DNA of 64,000 nucleotides from Anaspis maculata (lineage: Eukaryota > Arthropoda > Insecta > Coleoptera > Scraptiidae): NCBI GenBank assembly GCA_949128115.1, contig OX421966.1, positions 63,795,416 through 63,859,415 on the forward strand, given 5' to 3'. Position 1 is the first letter of the stretch. Every line of letters starts with the position of its first letter. Position numbers and translations under genes: made by a program. This document shows positions 44,900 to 56,588 of this stretch, one piece after another. The notes under the pieces were generated by a model. The model saw only the letters and a program-made list of their open reading frames with translations. It was not told the DNA's origin and searched no databases.

Positions 44900-45290
44900 C
44901 CCTGCAATTTACTCCAGAGTGACATCTGCATGTTATTTGGAAATCTAGATTAATCAATGTCGATAAGGAATACGACCACTCTCCGTTTTCAATTTTGTGC
45001 CATTTCAAAAATAATTTTCGATAATGGAAGCTTTTGATCCAGTTTTAAACATTTTCATAGACTGACAGGGACATTTGACAGTATATTCAGTAATTATGGC
45101 CAACCTTTGATATACAAATCGAATATAGAATAATAATTTCATAGCACTCTAGAGGCAAAAAGGTTTTGATCCCGGTATTTCAACAGCTAACTGAATGGAT
45201 TAGGAAAAATCTTACGATCCCACAAAAAGCTTTAAATTTTTGTGCCTACAGCTACATTGCGCTGCACTGCACACTGCACACTGCACACTG
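44900..45290. other. anonymous sequence; CTGCACA run at 45,262-45,290
   Basis: A short CTGCACACTGCACACTGAAC-like tandem lies just before the MITE. Otherwise nothing is supported. Confidence 0.4.
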
Positions 45291-45295
45291 AACAC

Positions 45296-45419
45296 TACCG
45301 TGTGATCCAAACCATTCCGAATTGGGGTAGGCTGTGCCCTGGCGAAAAGCAGCTTCACACCCCGGAACTTGACCAGGTCACAGCCTAACCCAATTCGGAA
45401 TGGTTTGGATCACACGGTA
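45296..45419. mobile_element. 124-bp hairpin MITE with TA flanks
   Basis: TACCGTGTGATCCAAACCAT at the left is mirrored by ATGGTTTGGATCACACGGTA at the right. The match continues through TCCGAATTGGG and GTAGGCTGTG. The arms of about 42 bp are nearly perfect around a loop of about 40 bases. If the outer TA is the target duplication the element is 45,298-45,417, in the style of Tc1/mariner MITEs. Confidence 0.9.
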
Positions 45420-45539
45420 TTAATATGGAATAGCAAATAAGTTAGTTTTATCACTCCGATTAAAGCTGGGGTCCAATTCAATAAGGGTCTTACCTACTTT
45501 TACCCACAAACCACGCAGCAATATTTTCTTCCAGAATTC

Positions 45540-45915
45540 TTACACGAAATTTAGCCCAAAGGGGTATTTTTGAAGAGATTTATAAAAATTTCGAAATTTG
45601 GAAAGATAATGAGATCTATCGACAATCTGGTCAGCGGCTTCCCATTTTTTGCTTATTATTGTTAGTATTATCATTATTATTCCGAGGAATTCCGCCTGCG
45701 GCGCTAACTGAGGGGCTCTTGGGTCCTCCGGCCCGACCGTTGCGTTGCAATAGGGGGGGGGGGGTCTGGAAATTCTTTCGCCATAGTAACTTTTTATGAG
45801 TTCGGCGCCACTGAGATTTTGTATGATGATCATATTCTTCATTATATGCTCCAAGCGATTCTTTGACTACCAAAACCCAGGTGAGCCGGTCTTTATTTTG
45901 GCTTGTAGAACACAT
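45540..45915 (-). other. Repeat-like segment with overlapping ORFs
   Basis: Two overlapping minus-strand frames (104 and 94 residues) cover a C/G-rich stretch. It includes a run of G at 45,752-45,763 and the CCTGCGGCGCTAACTG motif. Similar TAATAAT...CCGCAGGCG motifs occur at 47,565-47,610. I read it as a decayed repeat rather than a gene. Confidence 0.35.
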
Positions 45916-46734
45916 CTTACAGACAATTCACCTCACTCCTTGAAACAGTAGGCTGTATAAGTGTATTATCACCAAGGTCATTGGTGAAAACACCCCTCCA
46001 GAATGGACAACCTTGAACATTCAAACAGTTTTCACTTTTTCAGAAAGATTTTCAGTGTGGTTCGGTTGATTGTCGTATGTGATACACCGATAGGTGAGGT
46101 GTATTATCGCTACATCGAGGATTTTCACGAGGGGATGCGAGTGTAAATCGACATGTAAGCGATAATATATCTAACCTAGAGGTGTATTTGTTAAGACAAT
46201 TAACCGAACAACACTGAAAATCTTCCCAAAGAAGTAAAAACTCATGACATAAGGTTCGGCTCAAGGTCAATCCGGGGAAGTGCATTTTCTCGTACTCATA
46301 TTCATGACTACTCACAGATTGAAGTCTCTCCGGAACTCAGGATGGAGCCTTCTGCTCTGGCGCGGAATTCTGTCGCTTGCGATACGAAAAGCAGTCAGGA
46401 AGCACTGTCATTCACTTGGTGCCGGCTACAATACTGAAGCCGGCAGTGCCGGTCACCATACAAATAGCCAGCTCCGGCTACAATACACGTACAATACGGA
46501 GGCACTTCCTTATTTTTTGCACTTGATCAGCTATCAAGTGCGTTTAATATCTGATTGGTACCTACTTACCCGTTCATTGCATTGATTGACCAGTGTTCCT
46601 ACTCGTATATACCATGTTGGTCTCGTATTTGGGACCATTGCAATGTACGCTTTTATCAATCCAGTTTAGGTACAGATTCATGTCTACATGTAACTCATTG
46701 GTTTACTGCTTTATTTCTTGTAGTATTTATCATA

Positions 46735-46905
46735 ATACACCTACTCAACATTTTTAAAATGGTGTAAATTCACAAGAAGCGAGTCGTGTTTAATGGTGAT
46801 CATAAACAAGATATTTATGGGACTTCGCTCGGAATTTATGAATTTCACAATTTTTACGACGCCACCTTTTCTTCTGTTAAAAACAGTTTGCACCAGTTTC
46901 CAGTT
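46735..46905 (+). pseudogene. Second copy of the membrane-protein-like frame at 14.6-14.8 kb
   Basis: One continuous frame reads a hydrophobic run ending IIIHLLNIFKMV, then a stop, then IHKKRVV-FNGDHKQDIYG, IYEFHNFYDATFSS. It aligns residue for residue with the C-terminal half of the minus-strand ORF at 14,551-14,994. The in-frame stop marks this copy as broken. Similarity fades near 46,910. Confidence 0.4.
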
Positions 46906-47022
46906 TGTTTTCATTCATTTTCCCCATCAAATTTTTTATTGCCTTGCATTTATTAAATTATATCATTATGCAGTGTACCTACCCATCGACGTATACAGGG
47001 TACCTATGTCATATTCGTTCAC

Positions 47023-47367
47023 TCAACGATGCAAAGAAGTAAAACTGTATAAACCCTCCAGAGGCTGGCCGAAGTTGGAGAACGCATGACAGGGCTCACG
47101 TTTCTCTAGTAAACCATTACAATATACAATGTGCCCGAAAATCTGCTCATTACCTCGCCCATTATACGTTCTCATTTCGTTGAGCTGTCCTGTAAATGGT
47201 TTTATCTCGGGTTTTATAATACTTTTATATGGATATGCATATTTTACTGTACCTATAAGGTATCTACATCTAATTCCTGTTTCATTAACCGCATATAAAC
47301 CATATACAAGCCTCATAAATTTAGTTGGCATGTCCGTCAATTCACTCCTGAACTCAGCCGAAATCAA
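47023..47367 (-). other. Unrecognised 114-aa frame
   Basis: The frame is clean and has a mixed composition, but no signal peptide, domain or splice signal that I can defend. It could be chance. Confidence 0.15.
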
Positions 47368-47639
47368 TTACCAGGATTAATTTCATGCTAAGTAGTAATA
47401 TTTTACACGATATCTCGATGTTTCTAGATTTAAATCCCCTTTGGTACCTAAATTGACCTCAGTGCCGTCTTTTGAACAAATGGGGCCCCGGGCACAAGGC
47501 AATGAGGGGCCCCCTTATAAAAATATGCGTTAGAAAGAACGCGAGTGGGCGGCACCGCAGGCAAAAACCCCGCAGGCGAATTTTTTTTAACATAATAATA
47601 ATCCGAGGGGTTGACCGCAGCGAGAATTTGTACAAAAGA

Positions 47640-47890
47640 GTTCCTTTCTTGGAAATAGTTCCTCTGAATTCCTCTTGACTTCCCATGACTTCCTCCGACT
47701 TCCTCTTGACTTCCCATGACTTCCTCCGACTTCCTCCTGACTTCCTCCTGACTTCCTTCGACTTCCCCGGAATTCCTCTGACTTCCTCCTGACTTCCTTG
47801 GACTTCCTCGGACTTCCTCGGACTTCCTCCTGACTTCCTTGGACTTCCTCCTGACTTCCTCGGACTTCCTCCTGACTTCCTTGTGATTTC
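47640..47890. repeat. GACTTCCTC minisatellite, array 1
   Basis: Units of 9-12 bases (GACTTCCTCG, GACTTCCTCCT, GACTTCCTTG) repeat about 24 times. The minus-strand frame reads EVRRKSEEVRRKSKE-like by repetition. The same family, same orientation, recurs at 49,798-49,980. Confidence 0.95.
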
Positions 47891-48033
47891 CCCAGACCTT
47901 CAATAGCTTTTTACTTATCTTCTCTTATTTTTGGTCTAGAGGTTTGGTTGCTGCGCCTAGCTAGCGATTAGAGGTGTTTAGGAGTGGAGCATGGTTATTC
48001 AAAATGATAGTTTATTCAGCGCCAGTTTAAGTA

Positions 48034-49314
48034 TACAGGGTGGTTACCATTGCATTTCCATGTTCAACTTTTTCTACTGTATTATGCCTGTATTTTTGTT
48101 GTCCAATTGTGGGGCAGTGCTACCAACTAAAAAAAGAAAACTGAAAAAAATCGCATTTTCACAGCTTATTTCTTGAAAAAATCGTAGCGGCCTTGCTTTT
48201 CAAAACTAAGAGATAAAGCTTGATATGGTGATAGTCAAGTCACAGACCAATATCCCAATGTCAAAAAATTGCAATTTCTCGATATACAAAAAAACTTCAA
48301 ACTTTATAATTTTCTAAGTATCATAGCTCATTTTTTTTCAAATGGCATGCCTCTAATTTTATAACGTTATCTGATAGCTGTTTTTAATCTTACTTCATTT
48401 TTATTAGGGGTACCCTATCCTTGAACTTCATTTTTCTTGAGATAATCGGAAATTTTGACAAAATTTGCTATTTTTTTTTCTTCAAAAATTGAGTTAGCCG
48501 TGATGAATGACAGACAAGCCAAATAGTACACAACTCTCAGTTAGTCAGTCTGAATATTGTCGAACAAAGAAAAATGACTTTACGCGAGAGGAAATGATTG
48601 ATATGATATTCTGGTTATAATCCAGATATCCAGGATCCCACTTTGTTTTCTTTTTGCGTTGATCCTTTTTTTTTTTGTTCGACAGTATTCAGATTTACTT
48701 ACTGACAGCTGCGTACTATTTGGCTTGCCTGTCATTCATCACGGCAAACTCAATTTTTGAAGAGAAAAAAACAAAAAAAAAAGCAAATTTGGTGAAAATT
48801 TTACGGTTACCTTGAAAAAAATGAAGTTGAGGGCTAGGGTACGTCTTGTAACAATGAAAGAGGAGCTATCAGATCACGTTATAAAATTAGGGGCATGCCA
48901 TTTGAAAAAAATGAGTTATGATACTTTGAAAAAAAAAATTGGAGCGTTATTAGGTATATTGAAGTTTTTTTAAAAAAAAATATGAAGTTTGATGTTTTTT
49001 TTGTGAACACCTTGTATCAAGAAATCCCAGTTTTTTGACATTGGGATTTGATCTTTGACTTGACTATCACCATGTCAAGTATCATATCTTAGTTTTGAAA
49101 AGCAAGGCCGCTACAATTTTCTAAGAAAACTGTGAAAATGCGATTTTGTTTTTGTTTTCAATTTTTAGTGGGTAGCACTGTCACACAATTGAAAAACAAA
49201 AATGCAGGCATAAGACAATTGGAAAAGTTGAACATGAAAATACAAAAAAATATAAGGTGTTCCATTTAAAAAAAATGACGTTGTGTGATTCCAGTCAAAA
49301 TGGAACAGCCTGTA
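48034..49314. mobile_element. 1.28-kb TACAGGG-ended palindrome (mariner-like, non-autonomous)
   Basis: TACAGGGTGG at 48,034 and the mirrored CCTGTA at 49,314 are both bordered by TA. The arms pair through AAAATCGCATTTTCACAGC / GCTGTGAAAATGCGATTTT, GGGCATGCC-type blocks and GATGAATGACAGACAAGCCA / TTGGCTTGCCTGTCATTCATC, to a centre near 48,605. The right arm has a small extra segment next to its end. There is no transposase. Confidence 0.8.
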
Positions 49315-49797
49315 TAGCTGAAAATAATTTTAGGTTATAGGTCTCATCAAACCATATAACTTTTCCACTACATCTTTATCTTTATCTTGAACGGTAAGAC
49401 CGCTACGGGATAATTACGCTAGGATGGACCTACCTGTATCTCCGTTATTATGCACTTCGAAATTTTTGTTTTCGAGAATGTCCCCTTCATTTTTGATTCA
49501 CTATCATCTCTCAGAATTATTGTAACAAAACTTGGACCACCTGTATACAGGTGTCCTGGAATAAGTGTTACAAAATTCACAGGGAGATAGAAAATTGAAA
49601 AATAAGGGGACCTACATGTTTCTAATTTATGAGTTCACTTCTAAGGATCCCTTCGACCCACATCTCGATGGACCGTCTGTTGTTTGTATACCTCCGGCTT
49701 CCGACACAGTAAACCGCTTTCTCAACGACGCCGACACGACGGTGATGTTTTATATTTTGTTGCGCATGCGCATGTTGCGGCGCATGCGTATATCAAT

Positions 49798-49980
49798 TGA
49801 GACTTCCTCCGACTTCCTCAGACTTTCTCCCGACTTCCTCGGACTTTCTCCCGACTTCCTCGGACTTCCTCCCGAGTTCCTCGGACTTCCTTCTGACTTC
49901 CTTGGACTTCCTCGGACTTCCTCCCGACTTCCTCTTGACTTCCTCCGACTTCCCCCGGACTTCCTCGGACTTCCTCTGGC
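49798..49980. repeat. GACTTCCTC minisatellite, array 2
   Basis: About 18 units of GACTTCCTCCC, GACTTCCTCG and GACTTTCTCCC follow one another. The array lies 1.9 kb from array 1, on the other side of the 48,034-49,314 palindrome. Both arrays are followed or preceded by similar GGTTGACC / GGTCAACC-CTCGTAATAATCGG or CCGAGGGGTTGACC sequence. Confidence 0.95.
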
Positions 49981-51170
49981 TTGTACAAAAGATTTCCCCA
50001 GTGGTCAACCCCTCGTAATAATCGGAATATTTCAAGCGTTTTGCGATTTCAGTTTTTGACTTTTAGCACAGTAGGTACTTATCAAACAAAATTTTTCGCT
50101 TCTTGGACATTTTTGACAGAAAACCTGTCTTTTCTGGATCAGTTTGTGGGCGCTTGGGAGGTGAGGGGGGCGCACGATCAGCTCAAAGTGACATAATTGA
50201 ATAAACGTCGTGAATGGGATATGGGAACAATATTTTCCACAAAAATAGGCTATAGTTTCTGGAATTTGGGGGGACCTCGGGGGCCCCCAAAAGAAGCCGG
50301 GGCCCTGGGCGTGGGCCCTTCGGGCCCATGCCTAGTGACGTCACTGATTGACCTGCTTTTGCTTGAATCAATGGAATACTTGAATCATGTCAAAACTCAT
50401 CATTCATAGTCCGGTGGACTAGCGCCAAATATTGCCCAAACTATGCGTTTTATGACTACGGAACAATTTTTTGCAGGCATGTTCAGGAACCCTTCCTCTA
50501 TCATTTGAGAAGTGCTGCCAAGCAATTTTTCAATGTGGGGGGCCAGGGGGGCCCCTTTTTTGACAACTTGAATCGTTTTTTGTCGATAAAATCCGTGATA
50601 AAAAGGCTGTAAGAAAAAACTTCAACGGATTATTGAAGAGCAACTTAAAATGTCACTTATGTGTGATACGACTTCTTACAGGGTGAACAGGTTTCGAGAA
50701 AGATGACTTTCCGTCAACATGCAATATGATGAAGGAAAAATTGCGCCAAAGACCTTTAGTTTCGTCATTGAAAGATGCCGATTGGCATATTTGTTGATCA
50801 TACGCACCTGAACTGGTTGAGAACCGTACCCAACTGCGTCATTGGTGCCGGAGCTATTCACAGGGTGGAAGAGAAAAATATTTTTGCTATTATTTATTTC
50901 AAAAACCAAGATAGATAAAGTGAACAAAATTCAGGAATTGATGCTTCATTCAATGCGTGTGAAGACACAACAACCGTTTTAAAATATCTTGAAGCGTTCC
51001 TGAAATATTTTGAAAAAACTGAAGGATACCATAAAAATTTTACTTTCTACTTTGATTTCGTATTTTCCATTATATAGAAGTGTATACTTTAATTTAACAA
51101 CAAATTAGGGTGGAAACTAAACAGCCACATCACTCACCGCCATCAATCATGTATGCGTCAATGCGTCATA

Positions 51171-51389
51171 TACAGGGTGTAAGAAAAAATGGTTGTTTTC
51201 TTTGCTGTGATAGAAAAATCAAGACATAGAAAGTGAAAAATTAGGGAGGTAAGAAGTTTCCGGGGATACAAACCAAGCCAAGACACCTGATGAGGTAAAT
51301 TACTGACGTGAATGTGTAATCTACGCGTTTTTTTGCTTGTTTTTTTATATACAGCAAAAATAAACAATAATTTTTTCTTACACCCTGTA
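51171..51389. mobile_element. 219-bp TACAGGGTGT MITE at the foldback centre
   Basis: TACAGGGTGTAAGAAAAAAT at the left is mirrored by ATTTTTTCTTACACCCTGTA at the right (about), each bordered by TA. The flanking foldback arms (TCATGTATGCG / CGCATACATGA) pair with each other across it, showing that it inserted at or near the palindrome centre. Confidence 0.85.
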
Positions 51390-52140
51390 TACATCGCATA
51401 CATGATTGATGCCGGTGGTGGTGCTGTTTAGTTGTAACCATAATTTATTGTATATTTGTGTATATTGTGAAATTTGTTGCATAATTCGAGGATATACATC
51501 TTAATGGAAAATACGAAATAAAAGTAGAAAGTAAAATTTTGATCATATTCTTCAGTTTTTTTCAAATATTTCAGGAACGCTTCAAGATATTTCAAAATGG
51601 TTTGTTGTGTCTTCACATGCATTAATTGAAACATCAATTCCTCAATTTTGTCCACTTTATCTATCTTGGTTTTTGAAATAAATGAAAACAAAAATATTTT
51701 CCTCTTCCACCCTGTATATAGCCCCGGCACTGTTGACGCTGTTGGGTGCCATTCTCAACCAGTTCACGTGGATATGATCAACAAATAATGCCAATCGGCA
51801 TTTTCCAATGACGAAGATGAAGGTCTTTGGCACAATATTTTCTTTATTATATTGCATGTTGACGGAAAGTCATTTTTTTCGGAACCTGTTCACCCTGTGA
51901 TCGTTTTTATCACACATAAGTGACCTTTCGAGTTGCTTTTTAATAATCCGTTGGAATTTTCTATTTAGCATTTTTATTACGGACTTTATCGACAAAAAAC
52001 GATTTAAGTTGTCAAAAAAGGGCCCCCCTGACCCCCCACATTGAAAAATTGCTTGGCAGCACTTCTCAAATGATAGATGATGACTTTCTGAACATGCCTG
52101 CAAAAAATTGTTCCGTAGTCATAAAATGCATAGTTATAAC

Positions 52141-53357
52141 TAGAGACCGGATTCTAGGCAAAATGCCTTTTTGTTTCTGTTTTAGGCATGTGCAATGTGC
52201 ATGAGACCTTGAAATAAATATTAGTGTTGCAAAAACATTGCTTTTGACACCCCTTTGCTTTTGCCTAAATACCTAAAACTGACGAAATCTGATTTACTGT
52301 TCTAAAAAGACCTTTTTAACGGCCTAAAATAGGCTTTTTCGATTTTTTGGTGAGAATGATCCACAATATTGAAAAAAAATCAATTTTCTGATTTTTTCCA
52401 TTAAAACTATGGGAGTAATTGCTTTCAACCCTAATATAATTTATTTACTTCGATTCATTTGAAAATGTATTTGGCCTATATTACATAATTTAGGTCGTTA
52501 CGGCCTATTTTAGGCTATTACGTAAAGTACAGCTTTTATTCACCTGAACAATGTGAACATAACGTCTCAATCTCCACTTTTCAACGGCTTGAGATCTTGT
52601 CTTGACGCAGGGACAGGATTCTAGGCAAAATGGCTTCCAGTTTTTGTTCTAGTCATTTGCACTCAGCTTTGAAATATATAGTTATGTTGGAAGAAATAGC
52701 TTTTCACATCTCTTTGATTGAAGTCTTATTTGCCTAAAATTATCAAAACTCGGATTTAGTGTACTAAAAGTGCTTTTTTAACAGCCTGCAATAGGTTTTT
52801 TCTATGTTATAGTTGAAATGATTCACATTGTTTTATTTGTTCCGTACTGTATGTCACTTTTATTCATTCTGACACCAATTGGTAATTTATGTAACAAGTA
52901 CGCAGAATGAATCCTCAGCGGATAAATCCGCGTTATCCCTAAAAGCGAATGAGCCGCCGAAACATTTTGCGTACTTGTCGCATACATCATTTTTTAGCAT
53001 GAGCTTTCCAAACACCAATTTGTGTCTTCTATATCGGCCATAGTGAAGTAACCTATTCCGTAACAATGTAACTACAACAACTAAACTGCTAAATCAACAA
53101 TGCAACACCTTGAAAGAATCTTTCAGATACAGTTTGAAAAAATTCGTGTTTTGTGGACTCAAAACAGTCGGCAAAATGACTATTTCGGGAGACAATACTA
53201 AAAAATCGACGATTTGTTTTTTTACATACGAAAAATATTTTCGGCCTTTTTTGCCTATTTTAGTCGTTACGGCCTAAAGCGTCCTAAAATAGAGCTTTTA
53301 TTTGCCTAAACATGTGTCCTAATTTCCACTTTTTAACGGCCTAAAATCCGGTCCCTA
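52141..53357. mobile_element. hAT-like tandem dimer with 8-bp target duplication
   Basis: TAGAGACCGGATTCTAGGC at 52,141 is mirrored by GCCTAAAATCCGGTCCCTA ending at 53,357. The octamer GTTATAAC borders both sides (52,133-52,140 and 53,358-53,365). TAGAG/TAGGG fits the hAT terminal consensus. Inside, CAGGGACAGGATTCTAGGCAAAATGG at about 52,608 restarts the left end. It is preceded by TCTCCACTTTTCAACGGC, a match to the right end. The insertion is thus two head-to-tail copies sharing one pair of target repeats. No transposase frame is present. Confidence 0.85.
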
Positions 53358-53429
53358 GTTATAACCCTAGTCCACCGGACTATCAGGGTGGATTCTTTCG
53401 AAATAAACTCACAGGTACTACCTATACCT

Positions 53430-53960
53430 ACTCAGATCTCACTGTGATTCTGCTGCAAATTATACCTAAGTATTGACGAATTGGCGTTTCCCAGTATATC
53501 TTCATTGGTTTCGTTTGGTATGTAGCCGGCGGAAAGCGCATCAAACCAACAAGAACCATTGAAAAAAATGCGAATGGTTTTCATCGGGAGCTCACAATAG
53601 GAAATGGGCACAGCAGGGAAGACCCGCTGATACGCCACTGCTAATCGCGTTCCTGCCGAGCGGTTTCCTGCCGCACTTTCACCGACGACGGCACAGATGG
53701 CGCCAGCCACACCTCCGCGCCGGCCGCCGCACGGATTCCTGGTGCGAGTTCAAGAATTCCTCCGGAATATTATTGACCGCCGCTCGGCTGCTGTACTGGC
53801 CCTACGAAATGTCACCCAATGATCGCATGCATGCCTTCCCTTCCAAATCTGACTGGCCAAATCTCTCGGACTTTTCTCATCAGTGCGCCCTCAACTTTGC
53901 CGCGGTAAAAATCGCGCCGTGCCTTTACCGAAGGTGTGCATATAGGTAGTGCGAGTGTAG
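53430..53960. promoter_or_regulatory. GC-rich segment upstream of a signal-peptide exon
   Basis: 53,600-53,960 is GC- and CpG-rich (CTCCGCGCCGGCCGCCGCAC, CGCGGTAAAAATCGCGCCGT) against AT-rich surroundings. It contains an initiator-like TCAGTGCG at 53,880. It lies 180-260 bases upstream of the ATG at 54,141. This fits a host promoter and 5' UTR. The minus-strand 92-residue frame at 53,432-53,710 has no recognised domain. Confidence 0.35.
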
Positions 53961-54140
53961 CGTTAGCGGTGTGTGTATAGCACGACCAACCAGCAGCGGT
54001 GGCTCCGGCGCCTGTCCCGATTCCTTATACAGCCGGGCGATAAGAGCTTTTTTCGCTTGGAAACGCTTATCATCACCCAAATTACACACAGGCACACACA
54101 CACATTGACATGCACGTTGTCACACGTATGCATATTCACA

Positions 54141-54202
54141 ATGTTCACCGCGGTAGGAACTGCGGTGTTCGCACTGTTGTCAACTTCACTTCAGTTTCTC
54201 AG
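54141..54202 (+). CDS. Candidate first coding exon with signal peptide
   Basis: The ATG at 54,141 (context TCACAATGT) opens 20 codons, MFTAVGTAVFALLSTSLQFL, a plausible signal peptide or membrane anchor. It then meets CAG/GTAATA, a reasonable splice donor with GT at 54,203, leaving phase 2. An (AC)n stretch lies in the presumed 5' UTR at about 54,083-54,100. The following 700 bases are repeats, as expected of an intron. The exon is short, so the call rests on the combination of GC-rich upstream DNA, start context and donor. Confidence 0.35.
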
Positions 54203-54274
54203 GTAATACAGAGTCCGGCAAAAAGTACTGATCCTGCTCACTTCATCTTTCTTATGAAAATTTATCAACTAAAG

Positions 54275-54880
54275 TAAGATCACTTCTACTGTGACTCTTG
54301 TTGGCCGTGCAAATTTTCTGCTTTAGCATTGTAAGTTTACTGCCTTTTTACCTGGTGTGAAACTGGCTTCCCTGTAAGTAAAGTTATATTTCTTATCAAA
54401 TTGATACTAAAATCTTGTGAAGGGGCCGCCTTCAATCTAAGTCATCTTGTCGGCGGCCGACAAAAACTTGTTCCGTCAAGCTCCATAACGGAAGCAAGTT
54501 GCAAATTAAAGGTACTCACATGAATTCCAGTCCAATACTCAACTTTGAGCGGCCGGATTTTTTTGAAATTCGGTTTATTCAACTTTTACATGTAAATCCT
54601 GCTGCAACTGCAGACCTCCTGGGATGTTCCTTGTCTTTCCTATAGTTCTTCATGGCTTGGCGTGTATTTTCGACTGAAAGAGGTGAAAGGATTGATGATT
54701 CTATGGGTTCCCCTTTTTTTGGACGAAGGGCTAGTATATTTTCAGATATGTTCATTCGACAACTGCCAAATATCAAATCTGCTTTGATTTATTTGTTCAT
54801 AGGCGAAAATTGAAAACAGGTCGAAGAATTACTACATTTTCCAATAAAATGGGAAAACATCACGTCCCGCAAAAATGTTC
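54275..54880. repeat. Dispersed repeat, copy 2 (pair with 43,985-44,730)
   Basis: It has the same ordered landmarks as copy 1, ending with AAAACATCACGTCCCGCAAAAAT and TATCTGCA, which also occur at 44,690-44,730. Copy 2 lacks several small segments of copy 1. Confidence 0.85.
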
Positions 54881-55030
54881 CGTGTATCTGCAAAGAAATC
54901 CCGAATTAGGATATAAGATCAGATGACTATTCTGCAGATCACTCAAAGAAATCCCTTGAGTGAAGTTTGTTGCTCGAGGGTCCTTTGGGTCCAAACCCCC
55001 AAATTGAAAATTCACTTTGGTCCCTTGGTA

Positions 55031-55928
55031 TACAGGGTTATTCAAAAGTCCGGAATAAAATTCATAATTTTTTTCCATATTTATTTCGGCAAAAACGCTC
55101 GAACAAGTCAATTTCTAAAAACGGTTAGCCGTTTTTTCATGACACGTCTACCGTCAACCCCCTAACCCCAAGCCACCCTTGGTATTTTTTTTCGAATAGC
55201 ACCTTATGGCTTGTGGGGGCTTGTTGGAAAGCTCGTCAGAAACTCTATTCAGATCTACCATTGAAAATCGGATTGGACGCTTCACCATGAAGTTTTGAGG
55301 TACCCCAGTTTTACTCAACAGTCCGGAATAAAATTCATATTTTTTTCCATATTCATTTCGGATAAAACGCTCGAACAGGTCGATTTCTAAAAACGGTAGG
55401 CCATTTTTTCATGACACGTGTCATATTCTACCGTCAACCCCCTAACCCCAAGCCACCCTCAGTATTTTTCTTCAAATGGCACCCGGCAAATGGGTGGCTT
55501 GGGGTTAGAGGGTTGACGGTAGAACATGACACGTGTCATGAAAAAACGGCTTACCGTTTTTAGAAATCGACCTGTTCAAGCGTTTTTTCCGAATCAAATA
55601 TGGAAAAAAATTATGAATTTTATTCCGGACTCTTAAGTAAAACTGGGGTTCCTCAAAACTTCATGGTGAAGCGTCCGATCTAATTTTCAATGATAGATCT
55701 GAATAGAGTTTTTGATAAGCTTTCCAACGAGCTCCCAAAAACCATAGGGTGCCATTTGAAAAAAAATACTAAGGGTGGCTTGGGGTTAGGGGGTTTACGG
55801 TAGAACATGACACGTGTCATGAAAAAACGGCTTACTGTTTTTAGAAATCGACCTGTTCGAGCGTTTTTTCCGAAATAAATATGGAAAAAAATTATGAATT
55901 TTATTCCGGACTTTTGAATAACCCTGTA
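55031..55928. mobile_element. TACAGGGTTATTC element, double palindrome
   Basis: TACAGGGTTATTCAAAAGTC at 55,031 is mirrored by GACTTTTGAATAACCCTGTA ending at 55,928. TA borders both ends. Each half contains two direct copies of a block of about 180 bases (GGAATAAAATTCAT, AACGCTCGAACA, CATGACACGT, GTCAACCCCCTAACCCCAAG), at about 55,050 and 55,320, then inverted at about 55,480 and 55,780. Four related arms thus make one element. No coding. Confidence 0.85.
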
Positions 55929-55929
55929 T

Positions 55930-56580
55930 AATATACTGTTACATACCTATATTTCTTGCTACTGCAAATTTTGATGATTTCAGAGGGCCTTGAAAACATT
56001 TTACAGGAAAGCTGTGAGCTGACGACCACTTCTCAAGTGTATTAAGTGAAGCTTACAGAGCAAATGCATATTGATATTGGACTCGTGATAGGTGCTTAGA
56101 GTTTCGCATATAGGCTAAATCGAAGAAATATGTCAAATTTCTCTGATCTGATTTGATTCTCTTAGTACACCGTACACCCTGTATATGTACAATGTGACGT
56201 TTTTGACTTTTCAATATTTGTGATTTACGGTTCAAGGGGAAGAGTTCAAGACCATCACCGCAACTATAGCATGAAGGGTTCTCGAGAAGTCTCATTTTGG
56301 AATTTTTTTATCACATCGAAATTTTAGTTTTTCGAGTCAAGTGGCCATGGAGCTTTCACGACTATGACTCTCGCTTCCAGAAGTTCTATTTCAAAGACCA
56401 TAGGTCGCAGAAAGTTAATTTAACAACCAAACTGTAGTGAGTTTCATTGGCTTCAAAATGATCTCTACATCTTTTGCTGTCAGATGACCCAAAATTAAGA
56501 TATTCGGCAAAAACCACGCTGGTGCACTTCTTGTTGATGATGGCGACATGACGCCGGCATTTCCGAAAGGAGGGAAATTA
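55930..56580. other. anonymous sequence
   Basis: A single ACACCCTGTATATGTAC motif at about 56,166 may be a lone end of a TACAGGG element. No gene is supported. Confidence 0.35.
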
Positions 56581-56588
56581 GTATGTTA

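Larger units (their letters stand above)
50409..53380. mobile_element. GTCCGGTGG-family foldback element with two nested insertions
   Basis: GTCCGGTGGAC at 50,409 is mirrored by GTCCACCGGAC ending at 53,380. TA flanks both sides (50,407-50,408 and 53,381-53,382). The inverted arms pair from 50,440-51,165 to 51,395-52,140. Landmarks are AACAATTTTTTGCAGGCATG, GATTATTGAAGAGCAACTT and CCAAAGACCTTTAGT-type blocks. At the centre sits a mariner-like MITE (51,171-51,389) and near the right end a hAT dimer (52,141-53,357). Without these the element would be about 1.5 kb. There is no transposase, but TA targeting points to Tc1/mariner-type mobilisation. Confidence 0.85.

Noticed and set aside
47448..50059. 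ORFs with EVRRKSEEV or DFLGLPPDFLG repeats
   Set aside because: They are by-products of the GACTTCCTC minisatellites, open on both strands.
54083..54100. (AC)n run as a regulatory element
   Set aside because: A short microsatellite; similar runs occur elsewhere (36,374) without context.
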